Positions 51,501 through 61,625 of a stretch of 64,000 bases of DNA are shown here, in pieces. The stretch is from Okapia johnstoni. Its lineage: Eukaryota; Chordata; Mammalia; Artiodactyla; Giraffidae. The notes beneath the pieces are model-generated. The model was not told the origin of the DNA and ran no database searches. It worked only from the letters and a program-made list of their open reading frames with translations. The stretch is taken from NCBI GenBank assembly GCA_024291935.2, contig CM044306.1, forward strand, positions 22,217,501-22,281,500. The letters are read 5' to 3'. Position 1 is the stretch's first letter. Every line of letters begins with the position of its first letter. Made by a program: the position numbers and the translations under genes.

Positions 51501-54500
51501 AATTTTTTTCCTTGTGATGAGAATAGAGGGACACATTTCTGAAAGGGAGTTCCCAAGCAGGGTGACTATTGTCAAGATGGAGGGTTTGGAGGAGGCATCA
51601 CTTCAGGTAATTCTCTTCCCTCCTGAAAGTCTATGGATTGACTGAGGGGTGGGGAGGACGTAGATTGGTCCCAGCAGCCAGCAAACAAGGCTTCATAAAA
51701 AGATGGGATCCCAGTCAGTCGACTTAGGAAAGCACCCACCTCTTCCATCCCAGTGGAAGCCAAGGGCAGGACCTCGTGGGTGTAACCGTTTTCAGGATGC
51801 ATCGATAGGAGCCTCCCCAGAGGAGAGGGGTCCTTTGATGAGAAAAGCCTTTCCCTTTAGCAACCAAACTGACATTTACCTCACGGCAGCTGCTCACAGG
51901 CAGCCACCTTTCTGTAGCAAGTTCAGCACTTATGAAGGAGGGCCCACACTCAGTCCCAGTTCTCTGCAGGTAAGAGTTTTTTTCCACTTCAATGTAAGTT
52001 TTATGGAAAGATAGCATATACTCAGAAAAAGTACACAAATCATAAAAATACAGCTAGATTAATTTTTACAAGGAATTAAGGAATGTGCACAAGGAATGTA
52101 AACTTTCACATGCTCAGAATCACCTGGAGTGTGTGTTAAAAATGCAGCTTTCCAGGCTTACCTCCAGAATGTTGGGGGCTACATGTTAAGCACTGCAGAT
52201 TGTTCCTATCCAGGTGACGCGTGGACCACAGCTTGAGAAGCCCTGGTGTATGAATTAGAGGAGCAAGGAGTTCACAGAAACATGTCTCTGCTTTTCCCCA
52301 GAGAGAACCTCCCCAGCCGCTTCAAGTTTAAGGAGTACTGCCCCATGGTGTTCCGAAATCTCCGGGAGAGGTTTGGGATTGACGATCAGGATTACCAGGT
52401 ATGGAGTGTCTTTGCAAGATCAGGAGAGTTAGGGAGGGGGCGGCGAGGGGGGTGGTGTCAGGAAGCCACAAGACAAGTAGAGGAAAAAAACGTGTGTACT
52501 GTTCTCTTGCTGTGTCTTCCCGTCAGGTCTCATTCCACCCGGGCAGTCTTTGTCCAGTGCTGGTGGGCTCTTGGAGAAATGAGGGCCTTAGAAGTACTTC
52601 TCATGGTGCCTCCTAGGTTCAGGCTCCTCTCCCTCGGAGGAAACGCAGGGGGAGGGAGAGGGGTCTGTGGAAGCTGCTTCATTTTAGTCTGACATTCCCA
52701 GTCTAGGCTGAAGAACCCTTCTCCTCTGTAGTTTGACTTAAAAGAGAGAGAATTGTTGCCAGCAGGAGATGCGGCCTCTTAAAACAGATAAGACAGCTTA
52801 GAAAAGGAAGACTTGAAGGGTAGTGTAACTTCTTGCCATGTATGAGTGCCACCTCCTAAACTTGTCCGCTGCCCTGACTTTGGGAGGGGGCTAGGCATGC
52901 AGGAAGCTGCCCTCTTCAGGGGGTGATCATGTCACAGAGGCCTTTGACCTATTGGGAGAAATCAGTCCCATTATCAGGGACATTCTAGTGTGACTCACCA
53001 TCTGTGGCTTCTGTTACTTCTCCACCTAGCACCTTCCTTGGACTTCTTCCCCTGGCAGACAGCTGGTGATGAAGGTGGGAGAATTTTCCACTTCACTTGT
53101 GTAGCAGTAAAAAAATATAGTTGATTTTCAGTTGTCTGTTGGGGGGAAAGAGGAATGTACAGCCTAGTGAAATATAACATGGATGCCCGCATCTTGTACA
53201 ATACTGTTATTCCTCCCACCCCGCTCTTGGGAAGTCTTTCACAGAGTAGATCACAAGAAGCAGAGTCCCCTCCCCTCTCCACCAGCTCCAGGGGGCCTCC
53301 TGAGGGGGAGGGGATGTGAGAGGAGGAAGGGATGCCAGGGCCTTGAGCAATCAGGAACGGTCATGTCCAAGAGGTGGTGGGCCGCCCTCCAGCCCCTCCC
53401 GTTGGGACCAAACCCTGAACTGTCATGCCCTGATCAGAGCATGAGGTTTTCTGGAAACTTCTTGCCATTAATGAAACCCTAGGTGGTTGGGGTATCTCCT
53501 TCCACAGTGGCTCTTTCCCTTCCCTTTGGCCATCTAGCCACATCCTGTTTATTTCTCTAATAGTCTTGTGGGCAAATAATTGTGCTCAAGGCTGGGAGAG
53601 GGGCAGGGAGGATGGTGTTCAGGGAGGGGACTCTGCTCTGAGACTACCAATGACTGAGAGAGGCAGGAGATGCCACCTGAAAATGAGGCATGGGTAGAAC
53701 TGCTCTTGTCCATCCTCTGTCTTCTGACCTACCAGAGGTCTTTTCCTGGCATCTGGTTGGTGAACACATTCCTTTGGTTGATACACACCTTCCCCTACTC
53801 CCTCCCTGCTTGAGGGTTCCCCTGCCTTCGGATTCTGATGGGAATGGGGCCTTGGGAGGAGCAGGGACAAAGCCAGAAGAGCTCCCCAGATCTGCCTCCC
53901 AGCTCTGTGGAGACAAGCAGGAGATTGAGGTGAGGGGAGAGGTGTTGGGCAGAGCAGTGAGGACCAGCTTCCTGCCTTAGGAAGAGATTTCCAGCATGAG
54001 GGTACATAACAGGAAATAAAGACAACTCTATCCACTCCTTTATGCATGACTTCTTGAGTATTTCCTAAGCTTTGTCTTCATCACCCCCAAGAGACTGGGA
54101 AAATCATCTCAGTCTGCTTCCTTGTGTTCCAGGTGAGGAAACTTAGGAGTAGAGACGTGCAGTGGCTCACACATGGTCACGTTACATGTGAGTGTCAGGA
54201 TTAGAACCCAGGCCCCTAACATCTGAGGCTGAGTTTTAGGTTCTAGATCAGCTCTCTAGGATCAGAATGAAAAGAAATATTTCACAGTCGATCCTCTTCT
54301 CATCACAGTCAAGGATTAGGAGCAGGTAGACAGGGGAGCCTCGTGGGCTACCGTCTATGGGGTCGCACAGAGTCGGACACAACTGAAGCGACTTAGCAGC
54401 AGCAGCAGCAGCAGTGAGGAACAACTCATGTCTCTCTTAAGGAAGACTTGGGAGAGAGGTGAATTTCCCAAGAGAAAGGGGGCATCTGCCTCAGTACTGT

Positions 54501-57500
54501 TGGCTTCAGAGCAGTCTGGCCCATAAGAGAAGACTCAGAGTAAAAGTCAGAGTCCTTGTTTCCCCTCCCAAGACCGGCTTTTGTCTTGGTCCATCAGAAT
54601 TCAGTGACACGCAGCGCCCCCATCAACAGTGACAGCCAGGGCCGGTGTGGCACACGTTTCCTCACTACCTATGACCGGCGCTTTGTGATCAAGACTGTCT
54701 CAAGTGAGGATGTGGCTGAGATGCACAACATCTTAAAGAAATACCACCAGGTATGGTGAGTCGAAATGAAAGTGTGTTATGGACGCAGTCCCAGTTGACC
54801 AGCTGTTTCTCGTCAGAGTTGGGGAGTTTTCACACTCTGGCACCTGCCTCATTTCTTCTGAAAGAGGTCTTGTCGGCTCAGCAGGGCTGCTGCTTTTCCC
54901 ATTGCCTCTCACCTCTCTTCTGGAACCTGTCCATGGGAACAGCAGGGGCTGCCTGTCTAAAGCCTGCCTGGGTCTTCTGGGAAAACTGGCTTCTCTGTGG
55001 GCACCTGAGAGGTGGTGCAGGGGCCCTCTGGTGTTTTGGGAGTTAGAGCAGAAAACCCTGGGGTCTGGCACGAGTGAGAGTGGTGAGTACAAAGCCATTC
55101 TGTTTTCTCACACAGCCGCATCACAGCCCTGCCCCTGCACCCTCTCTCTCTCCTCTGGCTTCCCATATCAGGCTGGCAGAGAGGATGCAAAGCCTGGATC
55201 AGTGATTTTCCTGTGGAATTCCAACCATATGAAACCAAAGGGGCTCTGCACAGCCTGCTCAGCCTCTCAGTCTGCCTTGCTAATTGGGGGCAGGGGTGGC
55301 TGTTGCCTTTTGCAGGTCTGAGGAACCCCATGACTTCATAGAATATGGTTTGGAAGCCACTAGTCTAGAGGCTGGACTTCCCTCGTAGCTCAGTCGGTAA
55401 AGAATCTGCCTGCAATGCAAGAGACCTGGGTTTGATTCCTAGGTTGGAAAGATTCTCTGGAGAAGGAAATGGCAACCCACTCCAGTATTCTTGCCTGGAG
55501 AATCCCATGGACAGAGGAGCCTGGCAGGCTACAGTCCATGGGTTTGCACGAGTCAGACACGACTTAGCTACTAAACCACCACCAGTCTAAAGGCTAGAAT
55601 CCCAGGGGGCATGTTAGCCTGGGAAGAGCCCTGTCTATTCTGGCACCTTCACCTGTTCCTTTCCTCCCTTCCTTTCTAGTTCATAGTGGAGTGTCACGGC
55701 AATACCCTTTTGCCACAGTTCCTGGGCATGTACCGCCTGACCGTGGATGGTGTGGAAACCTACATGGTGGTCACCAGGAACGTGTTCAGCCATCGGCTCA
55801 CTGTACATCGCAAGTACGACCTCAAGGTAAGGGCTCTGTGTTTCCCCTCTCTGTGGCCCTCTCTCCCTGAGCCTTGGAGGGGCTGCAACTCCAGCTTCCA
55901 CACGCTGGGAAAGCCAGGGCATAGGTCTTGGTAGGGACAAGTAGCTCTAGAGTTGATGCTCCAAACTCACTTGAGCCAAAGGCTGTCTCATGTCCAGGTG
56001 ACAGTGACAGGAGGTTAGTCAAGCCCCAAATGTCCCATATTTATGTACAATGAATGTTCTTCAGTTCCTGTCAGGGGGATGTGCACACCGAGGGCAGCAG
56101 TGAGGGGACAGGCTGTGCTGACACACATGCCCTGGCAGCTGCCCAGGCCTCGTGGACTGACAGCACAGGCACATTTCTAGACACTGTAAAAAACACACTT
56201 GTGCCTGTGAACCGCAGTGCTCCGTTGTTCCCGAACCTGGCTTCCTGACCCCGGTCCCTCATACCCCTCTCCCTCTCTCTGCTACAGCTGCACTGGCCTC
56301 CTTTTTGCTCCCATGGTGCCCATGCTCGCCACACCCCCAGCATCTCACAGAGGCTGCCTGCCATTGTTTCCCTCCCTGCCCTCTTCTCCACCTCTACCTT
56401 CCTCCCCCTAATCCCTTCCTACTTAGCCTTTCAAGCTCAGCTCAAATATCACTAATTCCAGGAAGCAGGCTTTGGCCAAACCCCTATCTAGTCTAGACCC
56501 TGGTCCTGTACTACATGCTCTCTGAGAGTCCTGCCTTCTCACCTGTACCACTTTGCACTATTGTAATTAATGGATTAATTAACTGTGTAACTCCTGCTTG
56601 CTGCCTGTCTCCCCTGTTAGAAGGAGAGCTCCTTAAGGGCAGGGACTGAGTCTCTCAGTTCAGCTCTATTTACTGAGCATGGGTCTGGTTATAGTCAGAG
56701 CTCTGTACAGTCTGTGACAGAGGAAGTGAACAAGTTGCTGCCTCCTGGCCCCTCTAGGAGTCTAACCAGTCTCCTTAAGTTCACCTGCTGCTTCTGCCTA
56801 AAGACTGATACATGTTTTTTTCACTCAACGGAATTTGCCTCAGCTTGGACTTCTCCTGACGGCTCTTATCCTTTCAGGGTTCTACTGTTGCCAGAGAAGC
56901 GAGTGACAAGGAGAAGGTATGCTGGGCTCTGTGCTGATCACTTGTGGAATGGGTCACTTGGAATCAGAAACACCTTCTCCCAGCCATGCTGTCCCTTCCT
57001 CAGATGCCATCCAGCCTAGTTCCTAGACATGCTGTCTATGGATGTGAAATACTTTGTCACTAAGCTCCTGCCTGTCCTCATCCTTAGCCTAGGCCTTGGT
57101 CACCAGCCTTTCATCTTTGCCCTTGCTGGGATCTTCATAGTCCTAGAGGGCTGGCAGCTTCCATCTCAATCCAGCCTGAATCAGTGAGTGGCTGCTTGAG
57201 CCCTGAGCTCAAAGTAGCTCAAGCCTGGTAGTCCAGGCGCAGAAGGAAGTCCTTTGATCAGTCCTCACTGTCTGACTCCTGCCACATACTTGCCATCTCT
57301 GCCTGTCCGAAGCTGGGACTGTAGACTCCTGGACAGAGCTGTTGATCAGCAGATTGGCCGTCTTTGTGCCAAGACCCTTTCCTCTCCTGTATCATTACCC
57401 ACAGCAGAGGACTCCTTGGAGGTGAACAAAGCAGGCCGCCAGCCTAACACTGCTATTGCTCTCCCAGGCCAAGGACTTGCCAACCTTCAAAGACAATGAC

Positions 57501-60500
57501 TTCCTCAACGAAGGGCAGAAGCTGCACGTAGGAGAAGAGAGTAAAAAGAACTTCCTGGAAAAACTGAAACGGGATGTAGAGGTATGTACTTACCCTTGAT
57601 TTTACTTTGGTTGAGCTCTTGTCCCCAGAACAGAAGCCTCCTTAACCTTAAGGAAAATCGAATTCACCACTTCCAGGAGTGTGGACAAGAGGAAGGGGGT
57701 GATTTGAGCCATGTGGGTAGTTACTTGCATCTAAAGCTAGCGCAAGTATACATTCCATTTGGGAGGACACAGTCTGTGCTGGTCGAATCTGTGTAACTCA
57801 GTTTGAAATGCTTTCCCTCGTGTCTTCTCTTTTCTGTTATAACCCCCTTTTCAAACTCCTCTTCAAGCTTCCTTTCTGGTGTTATCCCCATAGTGGAGGA
57901 GGCACCCAGGTGTCAGAGTGACAGGAAACCAACTGTTAAGACCCACCAACCGTGCCTTTCTCTGGCTCAGATTCTCCACTTGCCTTGCAGCTTTCTGGTT
58001 GGCAGGGGACTTCTTGTGGAGAAGTTCTTTGGAGAGGACACGTGCTAAATAATGAATGTGATATCTGCACCGCTTGATAACTTGGTGCCTCCTGTTTTAA
58101 TAAATCAGGAGCCTGTTCATTACAACCAAACTGTATAAACTTTAGAAAATGTTTTTTTTTTATTGTGGTAAAATATGCATAACATAAAATTTACTCTCTT
58201 AAACTGTTTCTGAGTGGCATTCAGTACATTCACATGGTTGTGCAACCTTTGCCACCATCCATCTCCAGAACTTTTTCATCTTCCCAAGTGAAAATTCTGT
58301 ACCCATTCCCTCTTCTTCCTTGCCTCTGGCAGCCCCCATTCTACTTTGAGTTTATGAAGTTGACTACTCTAGGAATCTCTTATAAGTGGATCAAACAGTG
58401 TTTGTCCTTTGTATCTGGCTTATTTCACTTGTCATGATGTCTTCAAAGATCAGCCATTTTTTGCTTTCTGTCAGAATGTCCTTCCTTTTTTCTGAGGCTG
58501 AATAATATTCTGTTGAATGTATGTACCACATTTTGTTTACTCATTCATCCATTGATGTACACTTGGTCTCTAGTTAAGGTTAACTAGTTAATCTAGTTAG
58601 AAATCTCCAGAGAAGCAGAGGAGGATATAGATAGATAGATATTTACTATAAGGAATTGGCTCACAGGATTATGGAGGCTGACAAAAGTCCCAAGATCTGT
58701 CTGCAGTTGGCCAGCTGGAGACCCAAGAGAGCTGATGGTGTAGTTTTAGTCTAGAGGCCAACAGGCTCGAGACGCAGGAAGAACTGACTTTTCTTCGGTC
58801 TGTGTTTAAAGACAGGAAAAAAACTGATGGCCCAGCTCAGAGGCAGTTAGGCAGGAGTTCCCTTTTACTCATAGGAGAGTCAGCCTTTTTGTTCTTTTCG
58901 CCCTTCAACTGACTGAATGAGGCCCACCTAATTTAGGGTTTATCAGTTTACCAATTCAGATGTTAATCTCATCCATGAGCACCATCCCAGACACATCCGG
59001 AATAACATTTGACCACATTTCTGGGCACCCAGTAGTGACACATAAAATTAAACTTCACTTCATCATTGTGAATAATGCTGCTGTGAATATGGGTTTTACA
59101 GACTTCTTTTTGTTAGGAAGCTTTATCTTAACCACCCCCTACTGTGTTTATACCTTTATTCTGACATTGTTTGTCTAGAGTCTTTCTCCTCCTTTTCCTA
59201 CTTTTCTCCCTACTCTGCCTCCAAGGAGGATTTAAGACAGTTGACACATTCATTTGTTTTCGCTGGCATGTTGCTTTATAAATGTTTGCAGGTGGATAGG
59301 AGAGGCTGCGGCTCACACAATGTCTCTCTTCTGGGACCCTAGCCACTTCTCCCTTGGCCTTGAGAGGGCTTTGTCCAGAGGTTCTTGCAGTGGTGCCCTT
59401 CACCCTTCTCAGAGGATTCTGCTGATCTACCATCGGGGCTTCTTGTGCTTTTGGTTACTCTGTGGGCCTCTAGATAGAGCCACTCTGGTCTTGTTGTGAT
59501 TCTCCATCTAGTTCTAGTCATGTGGTCATTTGGACAGTTTGCTGCTGTGTGACCACAGCAGAACGCCTGGCACATGGCTGATGGTGGCTGCTGGCTTGCT
59601 CACAGAGGATTTGGGCCAGTGACTGGCCTCACGTTAGTTAAACTGGAATGCCGGCTGACCATTTCCATCCTTGTTGTCCCCAAGCTCTTTGTTCTTCTCC
59701 AGGTTATGGAGTCCTAGCTCAGGAGATGTAAGCACAGTGCTGCTCCCAACACTTGTGGTATGGATGAGGAATGTGCAGTGCAGCGTTCCATTGTTTCTTT
59801 CCTCCAACTCACCGTTGTCTCTCCATCCCAGATGCAATTGACTCTTCCCTCCTCGTGCAGGGCTCCTTCTGCTTTTACTCCCGCAGCCTCTGCCGGCCTG
59901 ACTTCTCTTCATTCACTAGGATCAGCCTCAACTCCTTTTCTCAGGGACGCCCTCTTTGCACTGCTGGACTCACACAGCTCCTCGCCCTGGTGGAGTGACT
60001 GTCTTCACCATTAGACATCGGATTTGTCCAGGGAAGAGACTCTGATGGCTTATTCTCTGCTGTGTTTCAGAGTGGGAGAATTAAGTTGAAGGAATGCCTT
60101 TTCTCCCCTTTCCAGATGCCAGTCTGCCATGTTAACCTCTGCCTTCTGTCTTTCCTTCCCCCACCTCCCTAGTTCCTGGCCCAGCTGAAGATCATGGACT
60201 ACAGCCTGCTGGTGGGCATCCACGATGTGGACCGGGCAGAGCAGGAGGAGATGGAGGTGGAGGAGCGGGCCGAGGATGAGGAGTGTGAACACGATGGGAT
60301 GGGCGGCAGCCTGCTCTGCTCCTACGGCACACCTCCAGACAGCCCGGGCAACCTCCTCAGCTTTCCCCGGTTCTTTGGACCTGGGGAATTTGACCCCTCT
60401 GTTGACGTCTATGCCATGAAGAGCCATGAAAGTAAGTAGGAGCCTGTGCCTGCCAGCCCCTTCCAGCCCTCATCCCACACCCCCGCTTCAGGCCTGTTGT

Positions 60501-61625
60501 TTAGATGCCCTGGGGGTACCTGGGCCTCCACCTTATTAACTGCTGACTCTGGCCTCTTTTTGCCTTCGGCTGCCATCCAGGGTCACCACCAGTAACTCTG
60601 TCTTCTGGGGCCCTGGGGTCCTTCTCTGTCAGGCCTTTCTTCACCTCTTTGCGTGTCCTGGATAGCTGAGGCCTGGTTTGGCTCAGGTTCATGGGAGGGA
60701 CAGAACCTCCTAAATAGTGTCACATCAACCCCACAGGGTAACTGTGAAGATCAAATAAGAGCTATGAAAACTCCTAAGAAGGACTCCATGGGTCATTTCT
60801 TTTCTCAGATTCAAAATGACAGGGATGAATCTGGATGTCGTATCTGAAGGGTTAAGACCCAGATGCTTTTTGCCCTTGTCCCTGCCTCTTCCTCCTTTCC
60901 TGCTTCCTCTTCCCCTTCAGGTGCCCCCAAGAAGGAGGTGTATTTCATGGCCATCATTGATATCCTCACGCCATATGATGCTAAGAAGAAAGCTGCACAC
61001 GCTGCCAAAACAGTGAAACATGGGGTGAGTTCTCCTTGTCTCCATCTAGGCCCAGGGGGTCTCCCTCAGACCCCCAGGGGGGCTCCTGCTCAGAGGAGAC
61101 ACTCTCCTGCCCCCTTGTCCCTGCCCAGTTGCCTTGTGTTCTCTCTTTGCCATCTACACCCCGTCCCCCCACTGCAGCTGGCTGAAATGCCCAACTTGTT
61201 TTTCCCCAAGTCCTCTGGCTCCTTTCCCCAGGGCTGCTGGGCATGCCGTGCATCTTGTTGACTGCCAGTAATAGCTTTGTTTACATGCCATGCTGCTCCC
61301 CAGAGGCCTGTTTCCCCATGGGCTTCAAGCTACTGTTCTCCAAACAGGCCCCCACAGAGCTCTGGAGCCTCTCTGCCACCTCCCCACTGCCTTGTTCCTG
61401 CTTCAGTGGGTGCAGCCCTGGGATTGTGAATCAGCGAAGCAGGGCCAAGGCACTTCTGAGACATGGGGATAATTTCTCCAGGTGTCCTGCCCAGCTAGGG
61501 GCGGGGCAGTGCCACCTCCTGATTAGGGCCTCTGTGTATTACAGGCGGGGGCCGAGATCTCGACTGTGAACCCTGAGCAGTACTCCAAGCGCTTCAACGA
61601 GTTCATGTCCAACATCCTGACGTAG
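39363..61625 (+). CDS. PIP4K2B: Phosphatidylinositol 5-phosphate 4-kinase type 2 beta
   Basis: PIP4K2B phosphorylates PI(5)P at the 4 position to make PI(4,5)P2. The beta form is partly nuclear and has been described as a GTP sensor. Exons: 39363-39521, 49172-49269, 52302-52398, 54598-54750, 55680-55826, 56878-56916, 57468-57581, 60173-60431, 60921-61024, 61545-61625. Total 1251 nt, 416 codons plus TAG, the human length. The frame upstream has a TGA at 39255 and no ATG between it and 39363, which fixes the start. Visible residues: Gly-rich loop 133-139 (GRCGTRF), Lys150, GTP-contact loop 201-205 (TRNVF), catalytic Asp278 in [11 protein letters not shown], acidic stretch 292-310, Thr322/Ser326 before Pro, metal-binding Asp369 in AIID, and Ala381, which marks type II (4-kinase) specificity. 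All introns are GT-AG. No damage seen. Confidence 0.98.
39741..40890. other. PIP4K2B intron 1, 5' part
   Basis: GC falls away from the CpG island. No repeat or exon recognised. This kind of repeat-poor intron start may hold regulatory DNA (inference). Confidence 0.45.
40903..41194 (-). mobile_element. BovB LINE 3' end, short insertion
   Basis: Exact 12-bp duplication CTCTGGGAGCTG at 40891-40902 and 41195-41206. Starts TTGTTGTTCAGTCACC and lacks the RT motif region: extreme 5' truncation. Confidence 0.93.
41207..42669. other. PIP4K2B intron 1, unassigned
   Basis: No repeat or exon recognised. Confidence 0.4.
42670..43425 (-). repeat. L1 ORF2/3' region, decayed
   Basis: Antisense L1 text (TCTAATTTCTCCAAATCCTG, AGATTTGAAGTGGTATCTCA, TCTAATCCATTTTAAGTTAA). 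A local tandem duplication lies at 43134-43199. Confidence 0.75.
43426..44264. other. PIP4K2B intron 1, unassigned
   Basis: No element recognised. Confidence 0.4.
44265..44700. repeat. L2/MIR-like remnants
   Basis: Text such as TTTAAGACTCTTTACATTCT and TAACTGCTATGTGCCAGCCA. Weak family call. Confidence 0.4.
44790..44996 (-). repeat. Bov-tA SINE
   Basis: Reverse copy from TGTGTTCAGTCATGTCCGAC to CTAGCGCCACCTGGGAAC. Confidence 0.9.
45370..45480 (+). repeat. MIR SINE remnant
   Basis: AGCAAATCCTGACTCTGCAC and TGTGTGACCTTGAGCGAGGT. Confidence 0.65.
45917..46049 (-). repeat. CHR-type SINE fragment
   Basis: TTTTTTTTTAATTTTATTTA to CTAGGCCACCAGGGAACTCC. Confidence 0.7.
46050..47459. other. PIP4K2B intron 1, unassigned
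   Basis: No element named with confidence. An A run lies at about 46746-46757. Confidence 0.4.
47460..47705 (-). repeat. L1 3'-end remnant
   Basis: CAATTTTGACAAATGTATAT and ATATAAATGGAATCATATAA. Confidence 0.6.
47706..49171. other. PIP4K2B intron 1, 3' part
   Basis: No exon. Some old-repeat-like text near 48880-48980. Ends in the exon 2 acceptor. Confidence 0.4.
49172..49269 (+). CDS. PIP4K2B: PIP4K2B coding exon 2 (residues 54-86)
   Basis: Acceptor TTTGCAG and donor GTAAGT. Encodes [20 protein letters not shown] and the following [11 protein letters not shown], part of the N-terminal dimerisation lobe. It lies 9.65 kb downstream of exon 1. Confidence 0.97.
49270..50129. other. PIP4K2B intron 2, 5' part, unassigned
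   Basis: No repeat or exon recognised. Confidence 0.4.
50130..50990. repeat. Old LTR-like element, copy B
   Basis: Uninterrupted sister of the element at 1650-3117, in the same orientation. It holds a 16-base C run at 50310-50325. Non-coding, ancient mammalian LTR type; family not certain. Confidence 0.6.
50310..50325 (+). repeat. Homopolymer C16
   Basis: Sixteen consecutive C, unusual in mammalian DNA; prone to slippage and sequencing error. Confidence 0.9.
51335..51490 (-). repeat. L1 3'-end remnant
   Basis: TTTTATTGAGATATATTTGA and CACAATAAATTTAGTGAATA. Confidence 0.6.
51491..52099. other. PIP4K2B intron 2, unassigned
   Basis: No element recognised. Confidence 0.4.
52100..52245. repeat. 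MER5A-like remnant
   Basis: TCAGAATCACCTGGAGTGTG, TTAAAAATGCAGCTTTCCAG and GACCACAGCTTGAGAAGCCC. Ends about 55 bp before exon 3. Confidence 0.65.
52302..52398 (+). CDS. PIP4K2B: PIP4K2B coding exon 3 (residues 86-118)
   Basis: Acceptor CCCCAG, donor GTATGG. Encodes [20 protein letters not shown] and [12 protein letters not shown], the conserved PIP-kinase N-lobe segment. Entry phase 2, exit phase 0. Confidence 0.97.
52399..54065. other. PIP4K2B intron 3, unassigned
   Basis: GC-moderate, no repeat or exon recognised. Confidence 0.4.
54070..54235 (-). repeat. MIR-like remnant
   Basis: GAGGAAACTTAGGAGTAGAG and GGATTAGAACCCAGGCCCCT. Confidence 0.5.
54327..54414 (+). repeat. Bov-A 3' fragment with AGC repeat
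   Basis: GACAGGGGAGCCTCGTGGGC, GTCGGACACAACTGAAGCGA and an (AGC)n run at 54395-54414. Confidence 0.85.
54598..54750 (+). CDS. PIP4K2B: PIP4K2B coding exon 4 (residues 119-169)
   Basis: Acceptor CATCAG, donor GTATGG. Carries the Gly-rich phosphate-binding loop (GRCGTRF, 133-139) and Lys150 in [11 protein letters not shown], the expected ATP-binding lysine. In-frame exon of 51 codons. Confidence 0.98.
55374..55581 (+). repeat. Bov-tA SINE upstream of PIP4K2B exon 5
   Basis: Duplication CTAGTCTAGAGGCT / CCAGTCTAAAGGCT at 55360-55373 and 55582-55595 (two mismatches). It ends 98 bp before exon 5. Confidence 0.9.
55680..55826 (+). CDS. PIP4K2B: PIP4K2B coding exon 5 (residues 170-218)
   Basis: Acceptor TTCTAG, donor GTAAGG. 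Encodes [20 protein letters not shown] and the loop TRNVFSHRL (201-209). In published work Thr201 and Phe205 contact the guanine base. 49 codons, phase 0 at both ends. Confidence 0.98.
55827..56269. other. PIP4K2B intron 5, 5' part
   Basis: No element recognised. Confidence 0.4.
56270..56700. repeat. L2 LINE remnant
   Basis: CTTTCAAGCTCAGCTCAAAT and TCCTTAAGGGCAGGGACTGA. Confidence 0.6.
56878..56916 (+). CDS. PIP4K2B: PIP4K2B micro-exon 6 (residues 219-231)
   Basis: 39-nt exon encoding [13 protein letters not shown], acceptor TTTCAG and donor GTATGC. With the end of exon 5 it forms the conserved DLKGS motif of PIP kinases. Too short to be found by ORF scanning. Confidence 0.96.
56917..57467. 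other. PIP4K2B intron 6, unassigned
   Basis: No element recognised. Confidence 0.4.
57468..57581 (+). CDS. PIP4K2B: PIP4K2B coding exon 7 (residues 232-269)
   Basis: Acceptor TCCCAG, donor GTATGT. Encodes [20 protein letters not shown] and a Lys-rich helix ([13 protein letters not shown]). Phase 0 at both ends. Confidence 0.97.
57582..58149. other. PIP4K2B intron 7, 5' part, unassigned
   Basis: No element recognised. Confidence 0.4.
58150..59110 (-). repeat. Old L1 3' UTR with another old repeat inside
   Basis: L1 text at 58150-58590 (GTAAAATATGCATAACATAA) resumes at about 59045 (ATTGTGAATAATGCTGCTGT). Between them, 58590-59045, lies an ancient mammalian repeat (AGAAATCTCCAGAGAAGCAG to CACATAAAATTAA) whose family I cannot name with confidence. 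Contains a short (ATAG)n. Confidence 0.6.
59111..60172. other. PIP4K2B intron 7, 3' part, unassigned
   Basis: No repeat or exon recognised. Ends in the exon 8 acceptor. Confidence 0.4.
60173..60431 (+). CDS. PIP4K2B: PIP4K2B coding exon 8 (residues 270-356, catalytic)
   Basis: Acceptor CCCTAG, donor GTAAGT. Contains the catalytic [11 protein letters not shown] (Asp278), the beta-specific acidic helix ([16 protein letters not shown]) that is known to matter for nuclear localisation, and Thr322/Ser326 in YGTPPDSPG, reported p38-type phosphorylation positions. Confidence 0.98.
60432..60920. other. PIP4K2B intron 8, unassigned
   Basis: No repeat or exon recognised. Strong pyrimidine tract before exon 9. 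Confidence 0.45.
60921..61024 (+). CDS. PIP4K2B: PIP4K2B coding exon 9 (residues 356-390)
   Basis: Acceptor CTTCAG, donor GTGAGT. Encodes VYFMAIID (Asp369, DFG-like metal binding) and the start of the activation loop with Ala381 in KKKAAHAAK. Type I kinases carry Glu at that place. Confidence 0.97.
61025..61544. other. PIP4K2B intron 9, unassigned
   Basis: No repeat or exon recognised. Confidence 0.45.
61545..61625 (+). CDS. PIP4K2B: PIP4K2B last coding exon (residues 391-416)
   Basis: Acceptor TTACAG at 61544. Encodes [20 protein letters not shown] and ends MSNILT, then TAG at 61623-61625. Completes the activation loop and the C-terminal helix. Confidence 0.97.
   Translation, partial: AGAEISTVNPEQYSKRFNEFMSNILT

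Noticed and set aside
52246..52692. 148-codon frame around PIP4K2B exon 3
   Set aside because: Exon 3 read through into both introns; only 52302-52398 is coding.
54395..54414. AGC repeat as a polyglutamine-type coding repeat
   Set aside because: It is the tail of a Bov-A SINE in an intron.
54779..55321. 180-codon + strand frame in PIP4K2B intron 4
   Set aside because: Starts at a non-ATG codon, has no domain, and no splice signals suggest an alternative exon. Likely incidental.
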